Assembly: GCF_020515695.1 (NCBI RefSeq)
Contig: NZ_JAIWJA010000001.1
Location: 310,001 to 374,000 of the forward strand
DNA from: Pseudomonas sp. MWU16-30317
Lineage (GTDB): Bacteria; Pseudomonadota; Gammaproteobacteria; Pseudomonadales; Pseudomonadaceae
Length of the DNA: 64,000 bases
Reading direction: 5' to 3'
The notes below the pieces were generated by a model. That model searched no databases. It saw only the letters and a program-made list of their open reading frames with translations, and was not told the origin of the DNA. Positions within the stretch are counted from its first letter, which is position 1, and every line of letters starts with the position of its first letter. Shown in pieces: positions 48,980 to 57,295 of the stretch. A program made the position numbers and the translations under genes.

Positions 48980-50026
48980 ATGGCTGATACCAGCGAAGAG
49001 AAATCCCAGCCGGCCACCGACAAGAAGCTGCGCGAGGCCCGCACCAAGGGCCAGGTCGCCAAGAGTCAGGACTTGGTCTCGGCCATGGTCATCCTCTTGT
49101 GCACGTTGTGCATCGCCCTGCTGGTGACCCGCGCCCAGGCCCAGGTGACTGCGCTGGTCGATCTGGTCGCGCAGCTGTATATCGAGCCGTTCGCGGGTGT
49201 CTGGCCGCGGGTCATCGACCTGGCCGAGCAGATTCTGCTCGACCTGACGCTGCCAGTGGTGGCGGTCACGGTAGGGGCGGTGATCCTCACCAATCTGATC
49301 ACCATGAAGGGCGTGGTGTTCGCCGTCGAACCGATCAAGCCGGACTTCAAACGGATCAATCCGGGCGAAGGCTTCAAGCGCCTGTTCGCGATGCGCAACT
49401 TCGTCGAGTGCATCAAGGGGCTGGTCAAGGTCAGCCTGTTGGGCCTGGCGTTTTACGTGGTCGGGCGTCAGGCGTTGCAGGCACTGATGGAGGCCTCGCG
49501 GTGTGGCGCGGGCTGCATCGAATCGACCTTTTACGCGGTGCTCAAGCCGCTTGTGTTTACCGTGCTGGCGGCGTTTCTGTTGCTCGGCGCGGTGGACGTG
49601 ATGATGCAGCGCTGGTTGTTCGGCCGGGACATGAAGATGACCCGCAGCGAACAGAAACGCGAACGCAAGGACACTGACGGCGACCCGTTGATCAAGCGCG
49701 AGCGGCGCCGTCAGCGCCAGGAAATGCAGGCCTTCGCGACCCAGCTGGGCCTGGGGCGTGCCTCATTGATGATCGGTGACGGCAGCGGTTGGCTGGTGGG
49801 GCTGCGCTATGTACGCGGCGAAACCCCGGTGCCGGTGGTGGTGTTCCGGGTCGAGCCGACCCAGGCCCAGGCCAGCTTGCTGGAGGCTACCGGGCTGGGG
49901 ATCGCCATCGCTGCTGACCAGGCGCTGGCAGCGGATATCGCTCGGCGTGCGGTGGCCGGTGATCCGATCCCGGACCACTGTTTTCAGGCGGTGGCCGACT
50001 TGCTGGTGGCGGCGCGCTTGATCTAG
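48980..50026 (+). CDS. sctU: T3SS export-switch protein SctU (HrcU/FlhB) lacking the NPTH autocleavage motif
   Basis: This 348-residue protein starts with the family motif EEKSQPATDKKLREARTKGQ, has four transmembrane segments (to about residue 215), then a cytoplasmic linker (RSEQKRERKDTDGDPLIKRE) and C-terminal domain. In SctU/FlhB proteins the linker is followed by NPTH, which cleaves itself after Asn. Here the aligned place, ASLMIGDGSGWLVGLRYVRG, has DGSG (residues 267-270), so the four key residues are gone while the flanks, including GETPVPVV, remain. The protein is probably uncleavable. It is the last gene of the operon and overlaps the convergent regulator by 4 bp. Confidence 0.95.
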   Translation: MADTSEEKSQPATDKKLREARTKGQVAKSQDLVSAMVILLCTLCIALLVTRAQAQVTALVDLVAQLYIEPFAGVWPRVIDLAEQILLDLTLPVVAVTVGAVILTNLITMKGVVFAVEPIKPDFKRINPGEGFKRLFAMRNFVECIKGLVKVSLLGLAFYVVGRQALQALMEASRCGAGCIESTFYAVLKPLVFTVLAAFLLLGAVDVMMQRWLFGRDMKMTRSEQKRERKDTDGDPLIKRERRRQRQEMQAFATQLGLGRASLMIGDGSGWLVGLRYVRGETPVPVVVFRVEPTQAQASLLEATGLGIAIAADQALAADIARRAVAGDPIPDHCFQAVADLLVAARLI

Positions 50027-52929
50027 CCTGCCAGGTTGCCCTGAAGGCGGCGCAGCGGCAGCGGTTCGTCGATGCGCTGCGTGTCGGCGGCAATGCGCGT
50101 GGTCCAGAAACTCAGGCCATGGCGTTGTGCGCATTCGTCGGCCTGGGCGAGCAAGCCTTGCAAGCGCTCGGTACTGGCCGCCGGGCCTTGGCGGCGCAGC
50201 AGTTGCGCCTGCACGCGCAGCAATTCCGGCACGTACCATAACTCCTCGCGGCTGCGGACCAGCGTGAGGGTTTCTTCGAGCATTTCCAGCCCCAGCTCCT
50301 CCAGCCCCAGCAGCGCCAGGCCTTGCGCGTACTCGCAGCGCAACAGGCTGTAGAGCGGCGAATGGCCCTGGTCGCGCAGCTGGTTAAGGGCTTCGCCAAG
50401 CTGCGGCACGCCAATCTGTGGTGCGCCGTCGCGAATCGCCAGAATGCTGTCGAAACAGCGCGCCAGTTGCCGCCACAAGTGCAGCTCGCGGCCTTGTGAA
50501 CTGTCCTTGAGCAGGGTCATCAATTGCCGGGTCTTGTGCAGGCTGCCCACCATCAGGGTGATAGGGATGGCGCTCAGGCACAGGGTGTACCACAGGCTGG
50601 CGGGGTGGCAGAGGTTGATGGCGTCCTGGACGTTGGCGTCGACAGTCAGCAGCGCTTGGCCGATATTGCCTTCCAGCAGTTGCACCTGGGCCAGCAGCGA
50701 GCGCGTGGCGATGCGCTGGTCGAAATGCATCTCCACCAGGTGCGAGCGGGCGCAAAGCGGTGAGCTCAGCGCTTGCGCCACGGCCTGACGAGCACCGGCA
50801 AGGTCGGCCATGTAGAACAACGGTACGGCGCGCATCCGCATCCCGAGCATCTGCCGATCGTCTTGCAACGGATTGCGCGCATGGGTCAAGAACTGCTCGG
50901 CCAGGGTCAGCGCCAGGCGATGCTGGTTGGTGCAGATACGGTCGTTCCACAGGCCCCAGATCGCGCGCAGGGCGCTGTCGGTGTCACCCAATGCGTCGGC
51001 GTCGATACGCACCTGGGCCCAGGCTTCGCGCATCTGGCTGCTGGCCCCATAGGTGAGCATCAGCAAGCTGGCGCTGACGGTCAGCAGGCGCATGCGTTGG
51101 CGTGCCGTGACCGGGGGCGCCAGTGGTGCATTGCTCAGGCCTTGTTTGACCCACTCGTGGCATTCGCCGATCAGCGACAAACGCAACAACAGCGGCGCAC
51201 TCAACAAAGTCAGCTCGACCGCCAATGGCCGATCGCCGACGTCGGCATAGGCCCACTGCAGTGCGCCGCGCAGGGTGTCGATCTCCACGGCATATTGGTT
51301 GAGCCAGTGCTCGGGGCGCAGGCGGTCCAACTGTTGGTTGGCACGGTGCATGAGCTTCAGCGCCCACAGGGCGTGGCGATGGAATACCTGGCGGCCGGTG
51401 CCTGCCTCATCGAGTTTTTGCACGGCATAGAGGCGAGTCGTTTCGAGCAACCGATAGCGTTTGCCATGGGGGTGTTCGGCCAGGCTCAGCAGCGATTTGT
51501 CGATCAGATTTTCGAGCAGTGGCAGGGCATCGCGCACATCGTCCAGGCCGAGATCGATGACGGCCTTGACCGCCTCCAGGCTGAAGGAACCCTTGAACAC
51601 TGCCAGTTGTTGCAACAGTGCCTGCTCATCACTGCCGAGCATGGCGTAGGTCCAGTCCAGCGCAGCACTCAACGAGCGCTGACGCGCCAGTGCGGTGCGC
51701 CGGCCAGTCATCTGCAAGCGAAAGCTGCCGTCCAGCAATCCGACCAGATCTCGCAGGCCGAACGCCCGCACTCGCGCCGCCGCCAGTTCGATGGCCAGCG
51801 GGTTGCCATCGAGCTTGCGGCAGATACAGGCGACATCGTCGAGGTCGCCAGCGCTGAAGACGACATCGGCATCGAAGCCGCGCACCCGTTGCATGAACAG
51901 CTGTAGTGCCGGGTATTGCTCGACGTCCTCGACACGCAGTCGCTGGTGCTCGGCAGGGACCGGCAAGGGCGCGAGTTCATGCACGTACTCGCAGGCAGCG
52001 CGCAGCGGCTCACGGCTGGTGACCAGCACATGGATGCGCGGGTTATGCAGCAGCAGCGTTTCTACCGCCATTGCGGTGGTCTCAAGTACATGCTCGGCGT
52101 TGTCGAGCACCAGCAGCAGGTGGCTGTCGCCCAGGGTGTCGGCCAGCTCCTGCAAGGGCGTCGCGGTTTCGGTCGCGATGCCCAGCGCGCAGGCGATCAT
52201 GCCCTGCACCGGTTGCGGGGCGTCGATAGGGGCCAGGTCGATAAAGCGTACGCCATCGGCAAAGTATGGCTGCAAGCGGTCGGCGAGGGCCAGGGCGACA
52301 GTGGTCTTGCCCATGCCTGCGGCGCCCGTGAGCGTCAGCAGTCGATGCACCTGGACCTGCGTGCTCAGGGCCTCGAGCAACGCTTCACGGCCGACGGCGG
52401 TGACCGCGCTGGGCATGCCTTGGGCGGTGCTGTTTGTGATCGTCAGGGGCGCCAAAGGCTGCGGCATGTTCGTGATGGCGCTGGGCGACAGTGTCGGGGT
52501 GGCGGGCGTCGCAGCCATTGGCGCATCGACTGCAGCCGCCGGCGGCGCGCTGGGCGTTGCACGCAGAGGCGCGCTGAAGCGGTAACCGCGCCCTGGCACG
52601 GTGCTGATACAGCTGAAGTTGCCCTCGGCGCCAAGCACTCGCCGAAGGCTGACAATCTGCGCGCGCAAATTGCACTCCTCGACTACCGCCCGTGGCCAGG
52701 CCAGCGCCAGCAATTCGTGCTTTTCGAACAGATCGCCCGGGCGGCTGGCGAGGGCGACCAGCAGGGCCATGGCGCGGCTGCCGAGGTTCACCGGCTGACC
52801 GTCGCGCAACAACAGATGCTGGCGCGAGTACAGCGCAAAGGGGCCGAAACACAACGGGGCTTCGGCCAGGTCCGTGGCCGGCGCGACGAGGTCGACGGAA
52901 GTTGCAGAGGTCGGCGTACGGGCATTCAT
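50023..52929 (-). CDS. Large winged-helix/STAND-ATPase transcriptional regulator
   Basis: This 968-residue regulator has an OmpR/PhoB-type winged-helix DNA-binding domain (about 27-120; FGPFALYSRQHLLLRDGQPV, LVALASRPGDLFEKHELLAL, VPGRGYRFSAPL), a proline/alanine linker, an NB-ARC-like ATPase (Walker A TGAAGMGKTT at 202-209, Walker B LLLVLDNAEHVLE) and a long helical TPR-like C-terminus. The form resembles MalT/AfsR-type signal-sensing activators with an OmpR head. The gene meets sctU tail to tail. Winged-helix proteins of this type (for example HilA) control T3SS in other bacteria, so it is a candidate for the TTTCACA sites at 33383 and 33580; this is inferred. The ATG at 52929 is preceded by AGAAGG. 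Confidence 0.88.
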   Translation of the reverse strand: MNARTPTSATSVDLVAPATDLAEAPLCFGPFALYSRQHLLLRDGQPVNLGSRAMALLVALASRPGDLFEKHELLALAWPRAVVEECNLRAQIVSLRRVLGAEGNFSCISTVPGRGYRFSAPLRATPSAPPAAAVDAPMAATPATPTLSPSAITNMPQPLAPLTITNSTAQGMPSAVTAVGREALLEALSTQVQVHRLLTLTGAAGMGKTTVALALADRLQPYFADGVRFIDLAPIDAPQPVQGMIACALGIATETATPLQELADTLGDSHLLLVLDNAEHVLETTAMAVETLLLHNPRIHVLVTSREPLRAACEYVHELAPLPVPAEHQRLRVEDVEQYPALQLFMQRVRGFDADVVFSAGDLDDVACICRKLDGNPLAIELAAARVRAFGLRDLVGLLDGSFRLQMTGRRTALARQRSLSAALDWTYAMLGSDEQALLQQLAVFKGSFSLEAVKAVIDLGLDDVRDALPLLENLIDKSLLSLAEHPHGKRYRLLETTRLYAVQKLDEAGTGRQVFHRHALWALKLMHRANQQLDRLRPEHWLNQYAVEIDTLRGALQWAYADVGDRPLAVELTLLSAPLLLRLSLIGECHEWVKQGLSNAPLAPPVTARQRMRLLTVSASLLMLTYGASSQMREAWAQVRIDADALGDTDSALRAIWGLWNDRICTNQHRLALTLAEQFLTHARNPLQDDRQMLGMRMRAVPLFYMADLAGARQAVAQALSSPLCARSHLVEMHFDQRIATRSLLAQVQLLEGNIGQALLTVDANVQDAINLCHPASLWYTLCLSAIPITLMVGSLHKTRQLMTLLKDSSQGRELHLWRQLARCFDSILAIRDGAPQIGVPQLGEALNQLRDQGHSPLYSLLRCEYAQGLALLGLEELGLEMLEETLTLVRSREELWYVPELLRVQAQLLRRQGPAASTERLQGLLAQADECAQRHGLSFWTTRIAADTQRIDEPLPLRRLQGNLAG

Positions 52930-53295
52930 GGTGAAAAGCCTTCTGTCCTGGCGCCGGGCGTTCACTATCGAACAGGCGCTCTTTTTGGTCCTGCGGTCGG
53001 GTGACCGTGCTTGCGGTTTGCGCAGTGCACCATCGATGGGCAAGCGTTGCGCAGTGGTGCTGGAAATCCCTAGCGGATAAAAGGGTCAAGTGAAAAGTTG
53101 TTTAAATTTATAGCAGGTTATGTGCCATTTGTTACAAATTAGCAGGGGGAGTTGAGCATTGCGCTCTGCGGGCTGCAAATCTGTGTGGCCTGTCGCAAAT
53201 GCAGCGAGGGGGCTTGCCCCCAATGAACTTTCAGACGTGGTGGTGTCTGCAAAATCCATCGGGCGCAAGCCCCCTCGCTTCACACGAGTGTTACC
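52930..53295. other. Intergenic region upstream of the winged-helix regulator
   Basis: This 366-bp stretch has no convincing gene. The part from about 53095 to 53150 is AT-rich (TTTAAATTTATAGC and TTTGTTACAAATTAG) and suits the regulator promoter. It also holds a REP-like inverted repeat listed separately. No other signal was seen. Confidence 0.6.
53204..53278. repeat. REP-like long inverted repeat
   Basis: GCGAGGGGGCTTGC at 53204-53217 is perfectly repeated in reverse (GCAAGCCCCCTCGC) at 53265-53278, 47 bp apart. This GAGGGGGCTTGC form is another Pseudomonas REP class; half copies are seen near 17459. It ends 17 bp past the stop of the MFS gene and may also act as terminator for it. Confidence 0.85.
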
Positions 53296-54645
53296 TCAGT
53301 CGCGGGTAGCATGTGCCCAGCGCAGGTCCTGACGCGGGGCTTTTATCTTGATCCGCGACTTGGCCTTGGTCAGCACCGGCTCATGCACCGGTTCCGGGTC
53401 GCGCAGGAAGGTCATCATCACCGCGCTCAATGCATAGAGCCCGGTAAACGCCCAGACCACACCGCCCAGGCCGAAGCTTTCGTTGAAGATCGCCACCACC
53501 GCGGGCCCGACCCAGGTCGAAGCGCCTGCGCCCAGGCTCAACACCGACAGCGCCGCAGCTTTGTTCTGCGGCGCCAGCGCCGGTGCCAGAGCCGACAACG
53601 GCACAAAGCACGCCAGCGTCAGGCCATAGAACGCGCCGAACACCGCGGCCAGCATGAAGTTGTGCGGGAACGCCTGAGGCATGAAGAAGAACAGCGGCGT
53701 ACTGATGGTGCTGCCGACTGCGCCCAGCCACAGGATGGTGTTGCGATAACCGATGCGCGTGCTGATCACGCTGGACGTCAGGTTGCCGATGATGTTGAAC
53801 ACGAAGACGATGGTCAGCAGGCGCAGCCATTGCTCCAGGGTAAAGCCGACGGTGTCCATGAAGAACCCCGGCATCACGATGAGGAAGCCGAACATCGACG
53901 AGGTATTGATGATCCGCACCAGGCCCACCAGGCTGACCTTGGGGTTGGTCCACATGATCGTGATGTTCTTGGTCATCGAGCGCAGCGGTTTCTCGCCCTC
54001 GGGGGCGAGGCGCTGCATGCCGTGGGCTTCACGCATGCCGATCAATCCGACCAGCCCACCGAACACCACCAGCGCGAACGATAGCCAGAACGTCTGCAGG
54101 GCGCCGATCAGTGGAATGGCGAAACTCGCCACCAGCGAACCCAGGGTCGGCAGGCCAGCGGCATAGGCCACCCAGAACCAACCTACCGCCAGACCCATCT
54201 TGCGCGACGGCGTAGCGGCTGCGATCCACACCAGAAAGCCGTAGGCGAACAGCGGGTAGCCGAAGCCGCGCAGGCCATAGGTGAGCAGGATCATCGGGTA
54301 GCTGACTTTCTCCAGTCCGTAGATCAGGAACAACGTTTCGAACACGCTCCAGATCAGCAGGCCAAGCATCATCACGCGCTTGGGGCCCCAGAGGCTGGAA
54401 AGGGCACCGGCCAGCCAGGAGGAGATTGCCACGGTCACGCCGTACAGGGTGAAGACCACCGCGATGCGGTCGTCGGCCATGCCGTGATCACTGAGATAGG
54501 GGGAGAGGTAACCGAGTTCGACACCGTCGCCGATCATGAAGATCAGCAAGCCGACGAAACCCCAGAACATGGGGTAGGGAATGCCCAGCATCTTGCAGAA
54601 GCGGGAAAGGGGGGTGTTCGGAGTGGATTGATCGCTCAATGTCAC
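53296..54645 (-). CDS. MFS transporter of the RbtT/DalT/CsbX (polyol permease) type
   Basis: This 449-residue major facilitator has its N-terminus (PYPMFWGFVGLLIFMIGDGV, then ELGYLSPYLS) and loop (VVFTLYGVTVAISSWLAGAL) closely following the pattern of ribitol and arabinitol permeases. GLRGFGYPLFAYGFLVWIAA is also characteristic. The start is GTG at 54645 with AAAGGAAC upstream; the longer in-frame ATG has no ribosome-binding site. No polyol dehydrogenase lies nearby, so the substrate is open. Divergent from the TonB receptor. Confidence 0.88.
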   Translation of the reverse strand: MTLSDQSTPNTPLSRFCKMLGIPYPMFWGFVGLLIFMIGDGVELGYLSPYLSDHGMADDRIAVVFTLYGVTVAISSWLAGALSSLWGPKRVMMLGLLIWSVFETLFLIYGLEKVSYPMILLTYGLRGFGYPLFAYGFLVWIAAATPSRKMGLAVGWFWVAYAAGLPTLGSLVASFAIPLIGALQTFWLSFALVVFGGLVGLIGMREAHGMQRLAPEGEKPLRSMTKNITIMWTNPKVSLVGLVRIINTSSMFGFLIVMPGFFMDTVGFTLEQWLRLLTIVFVFNIIGNLTSSVISTRIGYRNTILWLGAVGSTISTPLFFFMPQAFPHNFMLAAVFGAFYGLTLACFVPLSALAPALAPQNKAAALSVLSLGAGASTWVGPAVVAIFNESFGLGGVVWAFTGLYALSAVMMTFLRDPEPVHEPVLTKAKSRIKIKAPRQDLRWAHATRD

Positions 54646-55121
54646 GTTCCTTTTTGTTGCACGGCGTTGGCGTACGCCGAATGAATGGCCTCTATGAGGT
54701 TGTTGGGCAGACTCGATGACACGGCGATCCACAGGGTGTGCGGTCGGGGCGCGCGAGCAAAATGACAACCGTTGCAGGATCGCCGAGGGTCGACGTCCGA
54801 TGCCCTGTGAATCTATGTTTTTTATAGATGTTCGAGCAGGTTGCCTTTTTGTTATCGCACCTGAACCGGTTCAGCGCAACCGCTGCAAAGGCTCTGGGGT
54901 GCGACATTGCGCCCGGTTGTCGGCGCTCGAGGCCAAGGGGGATGGGGGCTGGGGATGTTTCAAGAAATTTCAAAAAAAGTGGCAATTGGCCCTTGGATTT
55001 ACAAGGGGGAAACCATTCCCAGGAAAAACGTAAGTATCGTAAATCGGCTTTTAGTGCGGATGATTCTCACTACCATGGGTGGCTTCGCGCCGTTCGCGGT
55101 GCCTGGCCTTCAGGATTTGCC
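54646..55121. promoter_or_regulatory. Divergent promoter region, MFS permease / TonB receptor
   Basis: This 476-bp gap has no convincing gene. It has AT-rich patches (TATGTTTTTTATAGATG near 54812, AAATTTCAAAAAAAGTGG near 54965) for promoters. A weak Fur-box-like piece (GATGATTCTCACTA at about 55058) lies about 50 bp before the receptor start, as expected for an iron-regulated gene, but it matches only half of the consensus. Confidence 0.45.
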
Positions 55122-57083
55122 ATGTCTCGTCTCCTCGCTCCATCGACCCTTGCCCTTGGCTGCTGCTCGCTTTACAGCGTGGCCGTCAGTGCCGAAATTA
55201 CCCCTATGGAACTGCCCAACCAGGTAGTCACCGCTTCGGGCTTCAGCCAGCAACTCAAGGACGCCCCGGCGTCGATCACGGTGATCAGCCAGGAGCAGCT
55301 CGCCAACAAGTCTTACCGTGACGTGACCGACGCCTTGCGCGACGTACCCGGAGTAGAGGTCACCGGCGGCGGCAGTACCAGTGATATCAGGATTCGCGGC
55401 ATGTCGTCGCAGTACACGCTGATCCTGGTGGACGGCAAGCGGCAGGACTCACGGGCTACGCGCCCTAACAGCGACAACTCCGGCATCGAGCAGGGTTGGT
55501 TGCCGCCGCTGGCCGCCATCGAGCGGATCGAGGTGGTACGCGGGCCGATGTCGTCGCTGTATGGCTCCGATGCCATGGGTGGGGTGATCAACGTGATCAC
55601 CCGCAAGGTTTCGCAACAATGGTATGGCAATGTCCGCAGCGAGCTGACCCTGCAGGAGCACTCCGCCTCGGGCAATGCCAACAACACCGATGTATTCGCC
55701 GCCGGGCCGCTCATCGACGGGTTGCTGGGGCTGCAATTCTACGGGCAACGCAATCGGCGTGACGAGGATCGCTTCATCCGCGGTTTCAAGGAGCAGTCCA
55801 CTGACAGCGGGACCGCCAAGCTGGCGCTGACCCCGGACGCGTTCAACACGTTCATGCTGGAAGGCGGGCATACGTTGCAGCAGCGCGACAGCCACCGCGG
55901 GCGCGCGGGCACCAAGGACGATCACAACAACTACGCGCGCACCCATGTCGCCCTCAGCCATTCCGGGCGCTGGAGCGCGTTGCACAGCGACAGCTACATC
56001 CAGGCCGATCGCAGCACCAACCCCGGCCGTGAGATGGACCTGCGGACCACGCTGGTCAACTCGCAGATGTCGTATTTCGGCGATCGTCATGTCACCACCG
56101 TCGGGGGGCAGTATCTGTACGAAGACCTGACCGACCTGGGCAATCAATTGGAGGCGGGCGCTGGCCTGAGCACGCTGACACGCTGGTCCTGGGCGCTGTT
56201 CGCCGAGGATGAATGGCGCCTCACCGAGGACTTTGCACTCACTGCCGGATTGCGCCTGGATCAGGATGAGAACTATGGCGGGCACTGGTCGCCGCGGCTG
56301 TACGGGGTCTATCACCTGGACAGCCAGTGGACGGTCAAAGGCGGGGTGTCCACCGGCTATCGTTCGCCCGATATCCGCGCGGCCGTCGACAATTGGGGGC
56401 AGATCACGGGTGGCGGTGGCGACCCGGCGATCATCGTCGGCAATTCGAAGCTCAAACCTGAAACCACCATCAGCCAGGAGCTGGCAGTGATCTGGGACGG
56501 CCAGCAAGGCGTCAGCGGCGGGCTGACGCTGTTTCGCACCGACTTCAAGGACCGGATCACCTCGCAGCGGCGCTGCGTAGACAGCACCGGCAACGCCTCG
56601 GGCCAGTGCATGATCGGCGCCACCGCGTACAAGTTCATCAGTGACCGCATCAACATTGATGAGGCGCAGTTGCAAGGCATCGAGGCGACCCTGGATTGGC
56701 AATTGTCCGAGCGCCTGTCGCTGGCCAGCAACTACACCTTCACGGGCTCCGAGCAGAAGACGGGTGCGCTCAAAGGCAAGCCGTTGAACGACACGCCACG
56801 GCATATGTACAACACCACGCTGAACTGGCAAACCACCGACCGGCTGGCCTCCTGGACACGGTTGAACTACCGCTCCAGCAGCCTGGAGTATTTGCGCAAT
56901 GGGGATTCTGAATACACGCCGGCCTACACCTTTGTCGACCTGGGCGCGGCTTACAAAGTGACCCCTGACCTCAAGCTGCTGGCCGGGGTGTACAACGTGT
57001 TCGACAAGCGGATCGGCTACGACGAGTACCATAAAGTGCTGGATGGTCGACGTTACAGCGTGGGGGTGGATTGGGCGATCTGA
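55122..57083 (+). CDS. TonB-dependent outer-membrane receptor (CirA/FepA-like)
   Basis: This 653-residue protein has a signal peptide ending in VAVSAEI, then a TonB-box-like MELPNQVVTASG. The plug domain has QLKDAPASITVISQEQLANK, VEVTGGGSTSDIRIRGMSSQ and RGPMSSLYGSDAMGGVINVI. A 22-strand barrel follows, ending RRYSVGVDWAI. The plug and length suit catecholate siderophore/colicin-type receptors (FepA, CirA). It probably imports a ferric siderophore. The ATG at 55122 has AGGA eight bases upstream. No siderophore biosynthesis genes are near. Confidence 0.9.
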   Translation: MSRLLAPSTLALGCCSLYSVAVSAEITPMELPNQVVTASGFSQQLKDAPASITVISQEQLANKSYRDVTDALRDVPGVEVTGGGSTSDIRIRGMSSQYTLILVDGKRQDSRATRPNSDNSGIEQGWLPPLAAIERIEVVRGPMSSLYGSDAMGGVINVITRKVSQQWYGNVRSELTLQEHSASGNANNTDVFAAGPLIDGLLGLQFYGQRNRRDEDRFIRGFKEQSTDSGTAKLALTPDAFNTFMLEGGHTLQQRDSHRGRAGTKDDHNNYARTHVALSHSGRWSALHSDSYIQADRSTNPGREMDLRTTLVNSQMSYFGDRHVTTVGGQYLYEDLTDLGNQLEAGAGLSTLTRWSWALFAEDEWRLTEDFALTAGLRLDQDENYGGHWSPRLYGVYHLDSQWTVKGGVSTGYRSPDIRAAVDNWGQITGGGGDPAIIVGNSKLKPETTISQELAVIWDGQQGVSGGLTLFRTDFKDRITSQRRCVDSTGNASGQCMIGATAYKFISDRINIDEAQLQGIEATLDWQLSERLSLASNYTFTGSEQKTGALKGKPLNDTPRHMYNTTLNWQTTDRLASWTRLNYRSSSLEYLRNGDSEYTPAYTFVDLGAAYKVTPDLKLLAGVYNVFDKRIGYDEYHKVLDGRRYSVGVDWAI

Positions 57084-57125
57084 CAGGGCGCCGGTCCCTG
57101 CTGTTTCTACCGGGTCGCTGAGAGT

Positions 57126-57153
57126 CTGCGTCGATGTTCAAGCATCGACGCAG
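57126..57153. terminator. Hairpin terminator after the TonB receptor
   Basis: A perfect 11-bp stem, CTGCGTCGATG with CATCGACGCAG, with a TTCAAG loop, is followed by CCTGTCTTT. It lies between the convergent receptor and aminotransferase genes and should terminate the receptor transcript. Confidence 0.8.
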
Positions 57154-57295
57154 CCTGTCTTTCGGCGAACTTTGTCCCTTGACCCAGCGCGGCGCGAGGC
57201 GTGACGGTTTCAGGGAATTGCTGCGCCCAGCGTATCAGGGCCGTCGCGTGGGCGCTTTCGCCTCTGCTGCGACTTGACCGCAAAGGGCAATGCCC

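Noticed and set aside
29680..53043. A mobile island with attachment sites around the T3SS
   Set aside because: No integrase, tRNA gene or flanking direct repeat was seen, and base composition looks like the neighbours apart from the AT-rich promoter gap.
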